A stretch of 50,439 nt of DNA from an uncultured Pelagibacteraceae bacterium (lineage in GTDB: Bacteria > Pseudomonadota > Alphaproteobacteria > Pelagibacterales > Pelagibacteraceae): contig CACIZC010000009.1 in assembly GCA_902591045.1 (NCBI GenBank), forward strand, positions 1 to 50,439, given 5' to 3'. The position numbers and the translations under genes were made by a program. The notes under the pieces were generated by a model. The model worked only from the letters and a program-made list of their open reading frames with translations, was not told the origin of the DNA and searched no databases. Below, in pieces: positions 34,883-44,068 of the stretch; positions within the stretch are counted from its first letter, which is position 1; each line of letters starts with the position of its first letter.

Positions 34883-36476
34883 TTGCTGGAGCTTTTTCTT
34901 TGTACAGTTTATAATCCAAGCTATCAATTAAAGCTTTAAAAGATGCATCAATTATATTTGGAGATACTCCTATCGTGAACCAATTTTTTCCATCTTTGTC
35001 AGTACTTTCTATAGAAACACGTGTTGTTGCATTTGTTCCAGTATTTAAAATTCTTACTTTGTAATCTACTAACTTTAAATCCTTTAAGTATTTTGAATAT
35101 TTCCCAACTTTATCAACGTTAGACCTAATAGCATTATCCAATGCATTAACTGGTCCATTACCTGAGCCTTCGCAAATAATTTCTTTTCCATCAACCAGTA
35201 TATGGGCTTTCGCAAAAGAATTTATTTTATCTTTTGAATCTCTTTTTACAGAAACATCATACTTTGAAATAGTTAAGTACTTTGGTATTTCTCCTAAAAG
35301 ACGTCTTGCCAACAATTCAAAGGAAGCATCTGCTCCATCATAAGAATAACCTGCAAATTCTCTGTCCTTTACCTCGTCGAGTAAACTTTGGACTTTTGGA
35401 TCATTTTTATCAATTTTTATTCCGTACTTTTCTAATCTAGACATAATATTAGATTTTCCCGACTGGTCAGAAACAATAATATTTCTAAAGTTTCCAACTA
35501 AATTTGGATTTATATGTTCGTAAGTTTTTGGATCTTTTGTAACTGCTGATACGTGGAGACCACCTTTGTGTGCAAAAGCTGATGCACCCACATAAGCTGA
35601 ATGTCGATTAGATTTTCTATTTAATATTTCATCTAATAATCTAGAGCATTCTGTTAATGTTTTCATTTTATCTTTAGAAATTCCTATTTCAAAATTCTTG
35701 CTGAAACTTTCTTTTAAAACTAAAGAAGGAATTACTGACATTAGGTTTGCATTACCACATCTTTCTCCTAATCCATTAATTGTACCTTGAACTTGACGAA
35801 CTCCTGACAATACGGCTGTCAAAGAATTAGACACAGCATTTTCTGTATCATTGTGAGCATGTATTCCAAGATTTTTACCAGGGATAACTTTGCCAACTTT
35901 TAAAATAATCTCCCCAACTTCGTGTGGAAGTGTTCCACCATTTGTATCACAAAGAACGATCCATCTTGCTCCTTCATCATAAGCGGTTTTTATACAGCTT
36001 AAAGCATATTCTGGATTATTTTTGTAACCATCAAAGAAATGTTCGGCATCAAACATGAACTCTTTTTTCTCTTTAATAAATAGTTTTGCGGACTCTTTGA
36101 TATTCTCTAAATTTTCTTTTTTAGTTATCCCTAAAGCTACATCAACATGAAAATCCCATGACTTTCCTACTAAACAGACAGCGGGTGTATTTGAATTTAA
36201 AACTGCAGACAATCCGGGATCGTTTTGGGCACTTCTTCCTGCTTTTTTTGTCATTCCAAAAGCTGTTAGGATAGTGCTTCCTAATTTTGGCGGTTTATTA
36301 AAAAAAGTTGTATCTAAAGTATTGGCTCCGGGCCATCCACCTTCTAAATAATCAACGCCAAGATCTGATAATGCTTTTGCTATTTTATTTTTATCATCAA
36401 GAGAAAAATTAACTCCTTCTGTTTGAGCTCCATCTCTCAAAGTAGTATCAAAAATATATATTTTTTCTTTACCCAT
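34875..36476 (-). CDS. cimA: (R)-citramalate synthase
   Basis: Condenses pyruvate with acetyl-CoA into citramalate, the entry to isoleucine without threonine deaminase. The 533-residue protein has the HMGL-type TIM barrel: IFDTTLRDGAQTEGVNFS (near 8-25) with the metal Asp and catalytic Arg, LEGGWPGAN near 44-52, and the HxH metal site GIHAHNDTENA near 200-210. The C-terminal LeuA dimer-type regulatory domain runs from about residue 400. Length and GGWPG fit the CimA-type subgroup rather than 2-isopropylmalate synthase. It is followed by trmJ with an 8-bp overlap. Confidence 0.92.
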   Translation of the reverse strand: MGKEKIYIFDTTLRDGAQTEGVNFSLDDKNKIAKALSDLGVDYLEGGWPGANTLDTTFFNKPPKLGSTILTAFGMTKKAGRSAQNDPGLSAVLNSNTPAVCLVGKSWDFHVDVALGITKKENLENIKESAKLFIKEKKEFMFDAEHFFDGYKNNPEYALSCIKTAYDEGARWIVLCDTNGGTLPHEVGEIILKVGKVIPGKNLGIHAHNDTENAVSNSLTAVLSGVRQVQGTINGLGERCGNANLMSVIPSLVLKESFSKNFEIGISKDKMKTLTECSRLLDEILNRKSNRHSAYVGASAFAHKGGLHVSAVTKDPKTYEHINPNLVGNFRNIIVSDQSGKSNIMSRLEKYGIKIDKNDPKVQSLLDEVKDREFAGYSYDGADASFELLARRLLGEIPKYLTISKYDVSVKRDSKDKINSFAKAHILVDGKEIICEGSGNGPVNALDNAIRSNVDKVGKYSKYLKDLKLVDYKVRILNTGTNATTRVSIESTDKDGKNWFTIGVSPNIIDASFKALIDSLDYKLYKEKAPAND

Positions 36477-36478
36477 AT

Positions 36479-37318
36479 TTACTTAACAAAAGTTCCGTTT
36501 TTATAATCCTGAACAGCTTGAAGAATTTCTTCCTTGGTATTCATAACAAATGGACCTCCCCGAGCTATTTGCTCACCAATAGGTTTTCCAGCGATGAATA
36601 AGAACTCACTGTTTTTCGTAGCTTTGATCTTAAGAATATCACCTCTATTTAAAAGAATTAAATTTGAATTTTCAGTTTTTGAATGCTTTTCGTTACCTAC
36701 TTTTAGTTCACCTTTTAGTAAATAAATAAATGAGTTATGTCCTGAGGGAACGCTTGTTTTAAACTCTTTATCTATATTTAATTTAATATGAAAGTAAATT
36801 GGCTCAACATTATGCCCTTTTTCAGGACCTTCAACATTTTCATATTTGCCAGCAATTACTTTAACTATTTTTTCATTATCTTTATGGACTCCTATTTGAT
36901 CAGCATTAATAAAGCTATAAACGGGTTTGTTTTTTTTTAATTTTGCTGGCATATTAATCCAAAGTTGGAAGCCTAAAAGTTTACCAGCAGACATTGCTGG
37001 CATTTCAGAGTGAATAATTCCTCTTCCAGTTTTCATCCATTGCACTGCCCCAGCAGTCATTTTACCTTTAGAGCCTGTGCTATCCTCATGTTGAAATGCA
37101 CCATTTAGCATGTAAGTAACTGTCTCAATGCCTCTATGTGGATGAGGAGGAAATCCTGCAATATAATCATCTTTGTTTTCAGATCCGAACTCATCAAGCA
37201 TTAAGAATGGATCAATATAGTCTGCTTCAGGTGTACCGATACTTCTCTTTAATTTTACACCAGCACCATCTGAGGTTTCAATTGCTGTTATAATTTTTTT
37301 GATTTCAATATTGCTCAT
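36479..37318 (-). CDS. Pirin family protein
   Basis: A 279-residue bicupin. The N-terminal cupin has GFPPHPHRGIETVTYML with metal-binding His residues (near 54-70), then GSKGKMTAGAVQWMKTGRGIIHSEMP, where a further His and Glu complete the site. The C-terminal half has the GPFVMNTKEEI end. Some pirins act as quercetin dioxygenases or transcription cofactors; no specific role can be given here. I choose the ATG at 37318, giving a 4-bp ATGA overlap with cysS. It precedes cimA by 2 bp in the same leftward run. Confidence 0.9.
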   Translation of the reverse strand: MSNIEIKKIITAIETSDGAGVKLKRSIGTPEADYIDPFLMLDEFGSENKDDYIAGFPPHPHRGIETVTYMLNGAFQHEDSTGSKGKMTAGAVQWMKTGRGIIHSEMPAMSAGKLLGFQLWINMPAKLKKNKPVYSFINADQIGVHKDNEKIVKVIAGKYENVEGPEKGHNVEPIYFHIKLNIDKEFKTSVPSGHNSFIYLLKGELKVGNEKHSKTENSNLILLNRGDILKIKATKNSEFLFIAGKPIGEQIARGGPFVMNTKEEILQAVQDYKNGTFVK

Positions 37319-38676
37319 TTGTACCTCCAAGCTGTCTTGTTGCCTTTGTCTTCAATAATTATTCCGTCATTTTCTAATTCTTTTCTTAGACTGTCTGCTA
37401 ATTTATAATCACCTTTTTCTCTAGCATTTTCTCGATCTTTGATTTTACTTTTAATTGTTTTTTCATCAATTTTTGACTTTGTTTTTTTAAATTTTTTCCA
37501 TGTTTCTATGTCTTCTTCTAATAGGCCAATGAGCCTACATCCTGAAAGAAAAAGTTTTTGTGAAACTTTATCCCCTTTAGAAGCTTTATCGTAAAGCAAA
37601 TGTAATTTTGATATATAGCCCGGAGTATTTATATCTTCCAAAAGTGGTTTTAATAAATCATCATCTAATTCATCTTGTGTGGTTTTTTCAAACTGTGTGT
37701 ACCATTTATCAAGAGTATTTTGACTTTCCTTAATTAAATTTTCATTCCAATCCAAAGGTTGTTTGTAATGGGTGCTCAACAATGCAAGTCTAATAACCTG
37801 TCCATTGATTGTTCCTCTCATTTGTTCAATAGAAACAACGTTCCCTAGAGATTTTGACATTTTTTCTTTATTAAAAGTAACATAACCATTGTGTAACCAA
37901 TAGTTTGCAAATTTATCTGTTTTGTTTGCACAGCATGATTGCGCAATCTCATTTTCATGATGAGGAAAAACAAGATCTAATCCTCCTCCGTGAATATCAA
38001 AATTTTTTCCAAGAAATTTTTCGCTCATAACAGAACACTCTAAGTGCCAACCAGGTCTTCCTCTTCCCCATGGTGAATCCCATCCTGGATCTTCCGGTGT
38101 TGATGGTTTCCAAAGAACAAAATCAAGTGGATCTTTTTTTGATTTTGAGATTTCTACTCTTGCTCCAGCGACTAATTCTTCTGGATTTTTTTTGGATAAT
38201 TTTCCGTAATTTTTAAATGAATTTACAGAAAAATAGACATGCTTATCTTTTTCATAAGCATTTTTATTTTTTAATAGTTTCTCGGTCATAGCAATCATAC
38301 CTTTGATATGCTCTGTCGCTTTTGGTTCAAAGTTTGGTTTAAGACAATTTAAATATTTACAATCATCATGAAAGCTTTTTGTGGTACTTGTTGTAAGCAT
38401 ATCTATAGGTACGTTATTTTTTTTTGATGACTCAATAATCTTATCGTCAATATCGGTTATATTTCTGACATAAGTCACTTTATTTTTACCAAAAATCTTT
38501 AATAGAATTCTGTATAAAACATCAAAAACAATTAACGGTCTTGCATTTCCTATGTGCGGAAAGTCATATACTGTTGGACCACAAACATACATGCCTACTT
38601 TATCTTTGTTGATTGGAACAAATTTTTCTTTTTGTCCAGAAAGTGTATTAAAAATATTTAATTCTTTATTCATCAT
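37315..38676 (-). CDS. cysS: Cysteinyl-tRNA synthetase
   Basis: A 453-residue class I synthetase. The zinc-site Cys is in MYVCGPTVYDFPHIGNARP, which also contains the HIGN ATP-binding motif; the second zinc Cys and His are in HLECSVMSEKFLG and GGGLDLVFPHHENE. The KMSKS loop is EKMSKSLGNVV near 265-275. The C-terminal helical part is present. It overlaps nadE upstream by 11 bp and pirin downstream by 4 bp. Two consecutive ATG codons make the start ambiguous by one residue. Confidence 0.96.
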   Translation of the reverse strand: MMNKELNIFNTLSGQKEKFVPINKDKVGMYVCGPTVYDFPHIGNARPLIVFDVLYRILLKIFGKNKVTYVRNITDIDDKIIESSKKNNVPIDMLTTSTTKSFHDDCKYLNCLKPNFEPKATEHIKGMIAMTEKLLKNKNAYEKDKHVYFSVNSFKNYGKLSKKNPEELVAGARVEISKSKKDPLDFVLWKPSTPEDPGWDSPWGRGRPGWHLECSVMSEKFLGKNFDIHGGGLDLVFPHHENEIAQSCCANKTDKFANYWLHNGYVTFNKEKMSKSLGNVVSIEQMRGTINGQVIRLALLSTHYKQPLDWNENLIKESQNTLDKWYTQFEKTTQDELDDDLLKPLLEDINTPGYISKLHLLYDKASKGDKVSQKLFLSGCRLIGLLEEDIETWKKFKKTKSKIDEKTIKSKIKDRENAREKGDYKLADSLRKELENDGIIIEDKGNKTAWRYK

Positions 38677-39406
38677 CCATCAAACAAACAGGTATAGGTT
38701 TCATTTTATGTAAATTTTTTTTTCTAATCTCAAGATATTTGTTATAATCTTTGCTTGCTTTATCTTTCATTGCTTTTTCTAATTCTTCATAAGACATTCC
38801 TAACTGCTTAACATCTGTTCTGCCATCGTCCCAAAGTCCGTCTGTTGGTTCTGCATCTAGTATTTCTTTTGTAATACTAAGTGATTTGCCCATTTCCCAA
38901 ACCTGGGTCTTTGTACAGTCAGCTATTGGTGAAATATCAACTCCACCATCTCCATATTTTGTATAAAAGCCAACACCAAAATCCTCTACCTTATTTCCAG
39001 TTCCTACAACTATTCCATTATTAGCTGCTGCAGCTTGATAAAGAGATGTCATTCTTAGTCTTGCCCTAGAATTAGCCATGCCATGATCATTTTCAAATTT
39101 TGATAAACTTTTTTTAAATGATAAGAAAACTTCATCAAGTTCAATTGTGTGGCCTTCTACATTGCTAAATTTATTTTTTAACCATTCTTGATGTTTTAAG
39201 CTCAGATCATGCTGTTCTTTAATCTGTTTAATAGGCATTGAAAGAACAATGGTTTTTTTTCCTGTCAAAGCACAAAGTGTGCTGGTTACAGAAGAATCTA
39301 TACCTCCAGATATTCCTATGACTAATGCGCTAGCTTCTTTTGGCATTGACTTACAATAGGATAGTATCCAATTTTTAATTTTGTTTATTCTGTCTAAAGT
39401 TTGCAT
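38666..39406 (-). CDS. nadE: NAD+ synthetase, ammonia-dependent type
   Basis: Converts nicotinate adenine dinucleotide to NAD+. The 246-residue protein is the short form without a glutaminase domain. The PP-loop is LVIGISGGIDSSVTS (near 27-41); VVGTGNKVEDFGVGFYTKYGDGG (near 137-160) holds residues that bind the substrate, and DISPIADCTKTQVWE follows. It overlaps cysS by 11 bp. It lies 49 bp downstream of aroG, with a hairpin between, so it may be separately transcribed or read through in part. Confidence 0.95.
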   Translation of the reverse strand: MQTLDRINKIKNWILSYCKSMPKEASALVIGISGGIDSSVTSTLCALTGKKTIVLSMPIKQIKEQHDLSLKHQEWLKNKFSNVEGHTIELDEVFLSFKKSLSKFENDHGMANSRARLRMTSLYQAAAANNGIVVGTGNKVEDFGVGFYTKYGDGGVDISPIADCTKTQVWEMGKSLSITKEILDAEPTDGLWDDGRTDVKQLGMSYEELEKAMKDKASKDYNKYLEIRKKNLHKMKPIPVCLMDDE

Positions 39407-39433
39407 AATTTTACTATCATCTAATTAATAGAC

Positions 39434-39460
39434 CTTAGTAATTATTTTTCAATTACTAAG
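39434..39460 (-). terminator. Hairpin at the end of aroG
   Basis: A perfect 10-bp inverted repeat (39434-39443 with 39451-39460) with a 7-base AT loop, spanning the TAG stop codon of aroG. It is AU-rich and is followed on the leftward RNA by GGUCUAUUAAUU rather than a clean U run, so it may be a weak terminator or RNA-stabilising element between aroG and nadE. Confidence 0.5.
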
Positions 39461-40838
39461 ATACTGCCTGAATAATGTTTTTAGAATATTGGGAGTTTTT
39501 CTTAATTTCATCAGAAATCAAGAATGCTAGTTCTAATGCCTGATTAGCATTTAGTCTAGGATCGCAATGAGTATGGTATCTATGAGATAAATCTTTATCT
39601 GATATTCTTTGAGCGCCACCAGTACATTCGGTAACATTTTGTCCTGTCATTTCTATATGAAGCCCGCCAGCATAACTTCCTTCAGCTTTGTGAACTCCAA
39701 ATACTCTTTTAACTTCTTTTACCACATTATTAAAAGGTCTGGTTTTAAATCCTGTAGCAGATTTAATTGTATTGCCGTGCATAGGGTCACAAGACCAGAC
39801 TACATTAAGACCTTCTTTTTTAATCGATCTAATTAATTTCGGTAAATGCTTTTCAACATTATCTGCACCGAATCTTGATATAAGAGTTATCCTTCCTAAT
39901 TCATTTTTTGGATTAAGTATATTGCAAAGCTTAATTAGTTCTGAGTCTTTCAAAGTCGGACCACACTTAATTCCAATTGGATTTTCAATCCCTCTACAAA
40001 ATTCCACATGTCCACCATCAGGTTGTCTTGTTCTATCACCTATCCATACAAAATGTGCTGATGTATCATGATATTTTCCAGAAGTTGAGTCTATTCTTGT
40101 CATTGATTGTTCGAAAGGTAGAAGCAAAGCTTCATGTGAAGTATAAAAATTTACTGTTCTTAGTCTCCTGTTGTAGTCTGGGTGTAAACCACAAGCTTCT
40201 ATGAAAGATAACGCATCACTTATTTTGTCTTCAATTTCTTTGAACTTTTTTCCTTCAGGACTTTTCTTTATAAATCCTAAATTCCATAAATGAATTTTTT
40301 TTAAATCAGCAAAACCACCTTGGGAAAGTGCTCTTAATAAATTTAAAGTTGATGCTGCTTGAGAATAAGCTCTAAACATTCTTTTAGCGTCAGGTTTTCT
40401 TGCTTTATCACTAAACTCGATTCCATTTATATTGTCTCCTAAATATGTTGGAAGTTCTTTTCCATCTTTTACTTCAACAGGCGAGCTTCTTGGTTTAGAA
40501 AATTGTCCAGCTATTCTTCCAACTTTAACAACCGGTAAAGAGGCAGAGGAAGTTAAAACTAAAGCCATTTGCAATATAACTTTAAATGTATCTCTTATAT
40601 TATCTGGATGAAACTCTGCAAAACTTTCGGCACAGTCTCCACCTTGTAAAAGAAAAGCTTTTCCTTCACATACATCTCCTAAACTCTTTTTAAGAGAGCG
40701 TGTTTCTCCAGCAAAGACTAAAGGGGGGAAGCCTTGTATTTTTTTTAAAACAAGGTCTAATTCTTTCTGGTCTTCATATTCAGGAATATGTTTGACCGGA
40801 TAATTCTTCCAGCTATTTAATTTCCATTTTTTCATCAT
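39456..40838 (-). CDS. aroG: DAHP synthase, class II (plant type)
   Basis: First enzyme of the shikimate pathway: phosphoenolpyruvate plus erythrose-4-phosphate to DAHP. At 460 residues it belongs to the class II family, unlike the 350-residue class I enzymes of E. coli. KAFLLQGGDCAESFAEF (near 77-93) has the metal-binding Cys; VGRIAGQFSKPRSSP and DSTSGKYHDTSAHFVWIGDRTRQ are family blocks, and WSCDPMHGNT and HIEMTGQNVTECTGG supply the His, Glu and Asp metal ligands. Two adjacent ATG codons leave the start uncertain by one residue. It follows glmS after a 36-bp gap. Confidence 0.96.
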   Translation of the reverse strand: MMKKWKLNSWKNYPVKHIPEYEDQKELDLVLKKIQGFPPLVFAGETRSLKKSLGDVCEGKAFLLQGGDCAESFAEFHPDNIRDTFKVILQMALVLTSSASLPVVKVGRIAGQFSKPRSSPVEVKDGKELPTYLGDNINGIEFSDKARKPDAKRMFRAYSQAASTLNLLRALSQGGFADLKKIHLWNLGFIKKSPEGKKFKEIEDKISDALSFIEACGLHPDYNRRLRTVNFYTSHEALLLPFEQSMTRIDSTSGKYHDTSAHFVWIGDRTRQPDGGHVEFCRGIENPIGIKCGPTLKDSELIKLCNILNPKNELGRITLISRFGADNVEKHLPKLIRSIKKEGLNVVWSCDPMHGNTIKSATGFKTRPFNNVVKEVKRVFGVHKAEGSYAGGLHIEMTGQNVTECTGGAQRISDKDLSHRYHTHCDPRLNANQALELAFLISDEIKKNSQYSKNIIQAVS

Positions 40839-40874
40839 TCAACTCTTGAGTGATATTTATAGTATTATGAGTCT

Positions 40875-42692
40875 TTATTCAACCGTAACAGATTTTGCTA
40901 AGTTTCTTGGCTTATCTATATCGCATTTTTTAAATAATGCCACATGATAAGAAAGAAGCTGAAGAGGAATAGTAAATAGAAAAGGCGTAAGCGTTAAATC
41001 GGACTCTGGAAGATCAATTTGAAATCTTATATTTTCACTTATTACTTTACCGCTTGAATTGGTTAGCAACAAAACCTTACCTCCTCTTGCTATAACTTCT
41101 TGCATGTTTGATAAAGTTTTTTCAAAATATTTATCTTTTGGAGCAATAACAACAACTGGAAGTCCGTCTTCTATTAGAGCTAAAGGGCCATGCTTCATCT
41201 CCCCTGCTGGGTATCCTTCAGCATGAAGATACGAAAGTTCTTTCAGCTTTAGTGCTCCCTCCAAAGCTATTGGAAAAGATAAGCCTCTTCCTAAAAACAT
41301 TGATCCTTTGGATTTATAAATATCCTTGGCGATTAATTGTATTTTCTCTTCTTCATTTAAAGATTCGGATATCAGTTTTGGTATTTTTTTTAATTCAACT
41401 ATTTTCTTTTTGTATTCTTTTTCATCAATATCTTTTCTTATTTCTGAAATTTTGAGAGACAGTAAATATAACACAAGCATTTGGCCTATAAATGCTTTGG
41501 TTGACGCAACACCAATTTCCGGTCCAGCATGAATTGGTAAAACACAGTCAGAGTTTCTTGCGATAGAACTTTCAACAACATTCACAACTGAGCATGTTTT
41601 TACATTTTCTTTTTTACAAAGGTCTAAAGCTGCATAGGTATCAGCTGTTTCGCCAGATTGAGATACAAATATATATAGAGCATTTTTGTCAAACCTAACT
41701 TTTCTATATCTAAATTCTGATGCTATGTCAGTTTCAACACTCAAAGATGTAAATTCCTCTAGCCAATATTTTGCCACCAAACATGAATGGTAAGCAGTTC
41801 CGCATCCTATTAAAACTATTTTGTTTATTTTTTTAGGATCAACTGGAAGATTATAGAAGTTAATTTCTTCTCTAATTTTATCAATATATTCTTTTAAACA
41901 AGTTTTTGTTGTAATTGGTTGTTCAAAAATTTCTTTTATCATAAAATTTTTGTAATTACCTTTGCTTATGGAAGATTTATCTTCTGATAATGTAAAAATT
42001 TCTTTGTTAATTTTATCTTTGTTGGAATTATAAAACTTTACTTCGTTTTTAGATAAAACGCATATATCTCCGTCATCTAAATAAGAAATCTTATTTGTCA
42101 TAGACTTTAAAGCGTAAGAATCTGAACCCAAGTAGTTTTCTTTATTGGAATACCCAACAGCAAGAGGGCTTCCTCTTCTTGCTCCAATAACAAAATCTTT
42201 AAAATTTTTAAATATAATTCCTAACGCAAAACTTCCCTTTAACATGTCTAAAGTTTCGAATACAGCCTCTAGAGGTTCTAATTTTTTTAGTTTTTCTGTA
42301 AGTAAAATCGTTATTACCTCTGTGTCAGTTTGAGACTTAAAAATTTTTCCAGATTTTTCTAATTCTTTTTTTAATTCATCAGAATTTTCAATTATTCCAT
42401 TATGTACAACAGAAACTATTTCACTTGAATGTGGGTGAGCATTAACTTCGTTTGGAACACCGTGTGTCGCCCATCTTACGTGACCTATTCCTAAATTTCC
42501 TTCACTTGGATTTTGAAATAAAATTTTTTCTAATTTCTCAACTCTACCTGGACATTTCTTTTCATTAATTTCTCCATTTACAATAGTAGCCAAACCAGCA
42601 GAATCATAACCTCGATACTCTAATTTTTTTAAAGCATTTATTATATTGATTGATACCGACTTATTACTAGCTATACCTATAATTCCACACAT
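40875..42692 (-). CDS. glmS: Glutamine-fructose-6-phosphate aminotransferase
   Basis: Makes glucosamine-6-phosphate for peptidoglycan and lipopolysaccharide. The 605-residue protein has the N-terminal nucleophile glutaminase (C2 in MCGIIGIAS, then LEYRGYDSAGLA and GHVRWATHGVP) and two SIS sugar-isomerase domains (IGCGTAYHSCLVAKYW and SQSGETADTYAAL near 350, GRGLSFPIALEGALKLKE near 470). The C-terminus DKPRNLAKSVTVE is the conserved end that closes the sugar site. It overlaps the GlmU-like gene by one base (TAATG). I see no glmS ribozyme or riboswitch upstream. Confidence 0.97.
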   Translation of the reverse strand: MCGIIGIASNKSVSINIINALKKLEYRGYDSAGLATIVNGEINEKKCPGRVEKLEKILFQNPSEGNLGIGHVRWATHGVPNEVNAHPHSSEIVSVVHNGIIENSDELKKELEKSGKIFKSQTDTEVITILLTEKLKKLEPLEAVFETLDMLKGSFALGIIFKNFKDFVIGARRGSPLAVGYSNKENYLGSDSYALKSMTNKISYLDDGDICVLSKNEVKFYNSNKDKINKEIFTLSEDKSSISKGNYKNFMIKEIFEQPITTKTCLKEYIDKIREEINFYNLPVDPKKINKIVLIGCGTAYHSCLVAKYWLEEFTSLSVETDIASEFRYRKVRFDKNALYIFVSQSGETADTYAALDLCKKENVKTCSVVNVVESSIARNSDCVLPIHAGPEIGVASTKAFIGQMLVLYLLSLKISEIRKDIDEKEYKKKIVELKKIPKLISESLNEEEKIQLIAKDIYKSKGSMFLGRGLSFPIALEGALKLKELSYLHAEGYPAGEMKHGPLALIEDGLPVVVIAPKDKYFEKTLSNMQEVIARGGKVLLLTNSSGKVISENIRFQIDLPESDLTLTPFLFTIPLQLLSYHVALFKKCDIDKPRNLAKSVTVE

Positions 42693-43333
42693 TATTTTTT
42701 TCTCTTGTAGTTTTCTATTTCCTCTTGTTCAGATCTCTCTAAAGCTAGAGAGTTTTCTTTTACATCTTTAGTAATTACCGAACCAGCCCCAATAACTGAT
42801 TTTTTATTAATTTTTATGGGAGCCACTAAAGATGAATTTGATCCAATAAAAACATTATCAGAAATTATTGTTTTGTTTTTTTTAACACCATCATAATTAC
42901 ATGTGATAGTTCCAGCTCCTATATTTGTATTCTTGCCTATATCGCTATCGCCGATATAAGATAAATGACTCACTTTTGAGTTAGATTTAATTTTAGATTT
43001 TTTAATCTCCACAAAATTTCCAATCCTAGCTCCTGACATCAAGTGGGTTCCAGGTCTAATTCTTGCGTAAGGCCCAATGGCAACTTTGTTTTCTATTTTT
43101 GCGCCCTCGATATGGCTAAAAGATAAAATTTCAACATTATTTCCAACCTTTACTTTTTTGCCAATAACTACATAAGGATTTATTGTTACATTTTTTCCAA
43201 ACTTAGTATCATTAGATAAGAAGATGGTTTCGGGAGCAATTAAATTTACACCAGAATTTATTGCTTTTTTTCGTAAACTTTCCTGATTTGCCTTATAGGC
43301 TTTAATCTTTTTAAATTTTGAATTTGTCTTCAT
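42692..43333 (-). CDS. glmU: GlmU-type acetyltransferase domain, stand-alone (left-handed beta helix)
   Basis: Only 213 residues, matching the C-terminal acetyltransferase half of bifunctional GlmU (about 455). Hexapeptide repeats run from about residue 35 to 190. Active-site pieces of GlmU are kept: IGPYARIRPGTHL with Arg, EIKKSKI with Lys, KVSHLSYIGD with His and Tyr, and NIGAGTITCNYDGVKKNKT with Asn and Lys. The N-terminal uridylyltransferase (LAAGxGTRM type) is missing and there is no room for it upstream. It should acetylate glucosamine-1-phosphate; making UDP-GlcNAc then needs another protein. Cotranscribed with glmS, its pathway partner. Confidence 0.88.
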   Translation of the reverse strand: MKTNSKFKKIKAYKANQESLRKKAINSGVNLIAPETIFLSNDTKFGKNVTINPYVVIGKKVKVGNNVEILSFSHIEGAKIENKVAIGPYARIRPGTHLMSGARIGNFVEIKKSKIKSNSKVSHLSYIGDSDIGKNTNIGAGTITCNYDGVKKNKTIISDNVFIGSNSSLVAPIKINKKSVIGAGSVITKDVKENSLALERSEQEEIENYKRKK

Positions 43334-43405
43334 AAAAATTTCTCTTTACATTAGATTTATGATGGTAATAAGTCACAAAATGTTTCTTTTTAATACTTAA
43401 TAAAA

Positions 43406-44068
43406 ATGACTCAAAAATTAACAATTTTATTTGATTTAGATGGTACCCTGGTCGATACCGCGCCAGATCTGATGGGTGCACACAATCATGTTATGAAAAA
43501 ATTTGGTTTTCACCAAAAAAAGCTTGGGGACATTAAACACCTTGCTGGACGTGGTACTTGGGTAATGATGCAAAGATCTTTTAGGGAAAAAATTACAGAT
43601 GAAAAAATCAAAAAAGATATGGTCAAGGAATTTGTGGATCATTATGCTAAGAATATTGATAAAGGAAGTAAGCCAATTAAAGGTGTTGTTGATTTTCTAA
43701 AGTGGGCAAAATCAAAAAAAATTTCAATGGCTGTATGTACTAACAAACAGGAAAGACTTGCGGTTGATTTGTTAAAAAAAATAAAGTTGGCAGAATATTT
43801 TGAATATATAGCAGGCTCTGATACGTTTGATTTTAATAAGCCAGATCCGAGACATCTCACAAATGTTGTTGAAATACTTGGTGGAAATATAAACAAAACT
43901 ATAATGGTTGGTGATAGTGAAGTAGACTCTCAATCTGCTTATAATGCCAAAGTTCCATTTATATTAGTTGAAGACGGATACACAGAGAAGAAGGTAGATG
44001 AAATTCCTCATGATATTCTAGTTAAAGATTTTGTAAATTTTGATAAAACTATACAAAAATATTTATGA
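43406..44068 (+). CDS. gph: Phosphoglycolate phosphatase-like HAD hydrolase
   Basis: A 220-residue HAD-superfamily phosphatase. Motif I is ILFDLDGTLVDT (nucleophile D10, acid/base D12), motif II lies in ISMAVCTNKQERLAVDLL, and motif III/IV is GSDTFDFNKPDPRHL with MVGDSEVDSQSAYNA. The sequence after motif I (PDLMGAHNHVMKKFG) resembles Gph, which clears 2-phosphoglycolate. Other small sugar phosphates are possible. It is divergent from the glmU-like gene and overlaps the LysE-type exporter gene by 4 bp (ATGA). Confidence 0.87.
   Translation: MTQKLTILFDLDGTLVDTAPDLMGAHNHVMKKFGFHQKKLGDIKHLAGRGTWVMMQRSFREKITDEKIKKDMVKEFVDHYAKNIDKGSKPIKGVVDFLKWAKSKKISMAVCTNKQERLAVDLLKKIKLAEYFEYIAGSDTFDFNKPDPRHLTNVVEILGGNINKTIMVGDSEVDSQSAYNAKVPFILVEDGYTEKKVDEIPHDILVKDFVNFDKTIQKYL

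Noticed and set aside
40875-43405. A glmS ribozyme or riboswitch upstream of glmS
   Set aside because: glmS starts on the last base of the upstream stop codon, leaving no leader; nothing resembling the conserved ribozyme core was seen.
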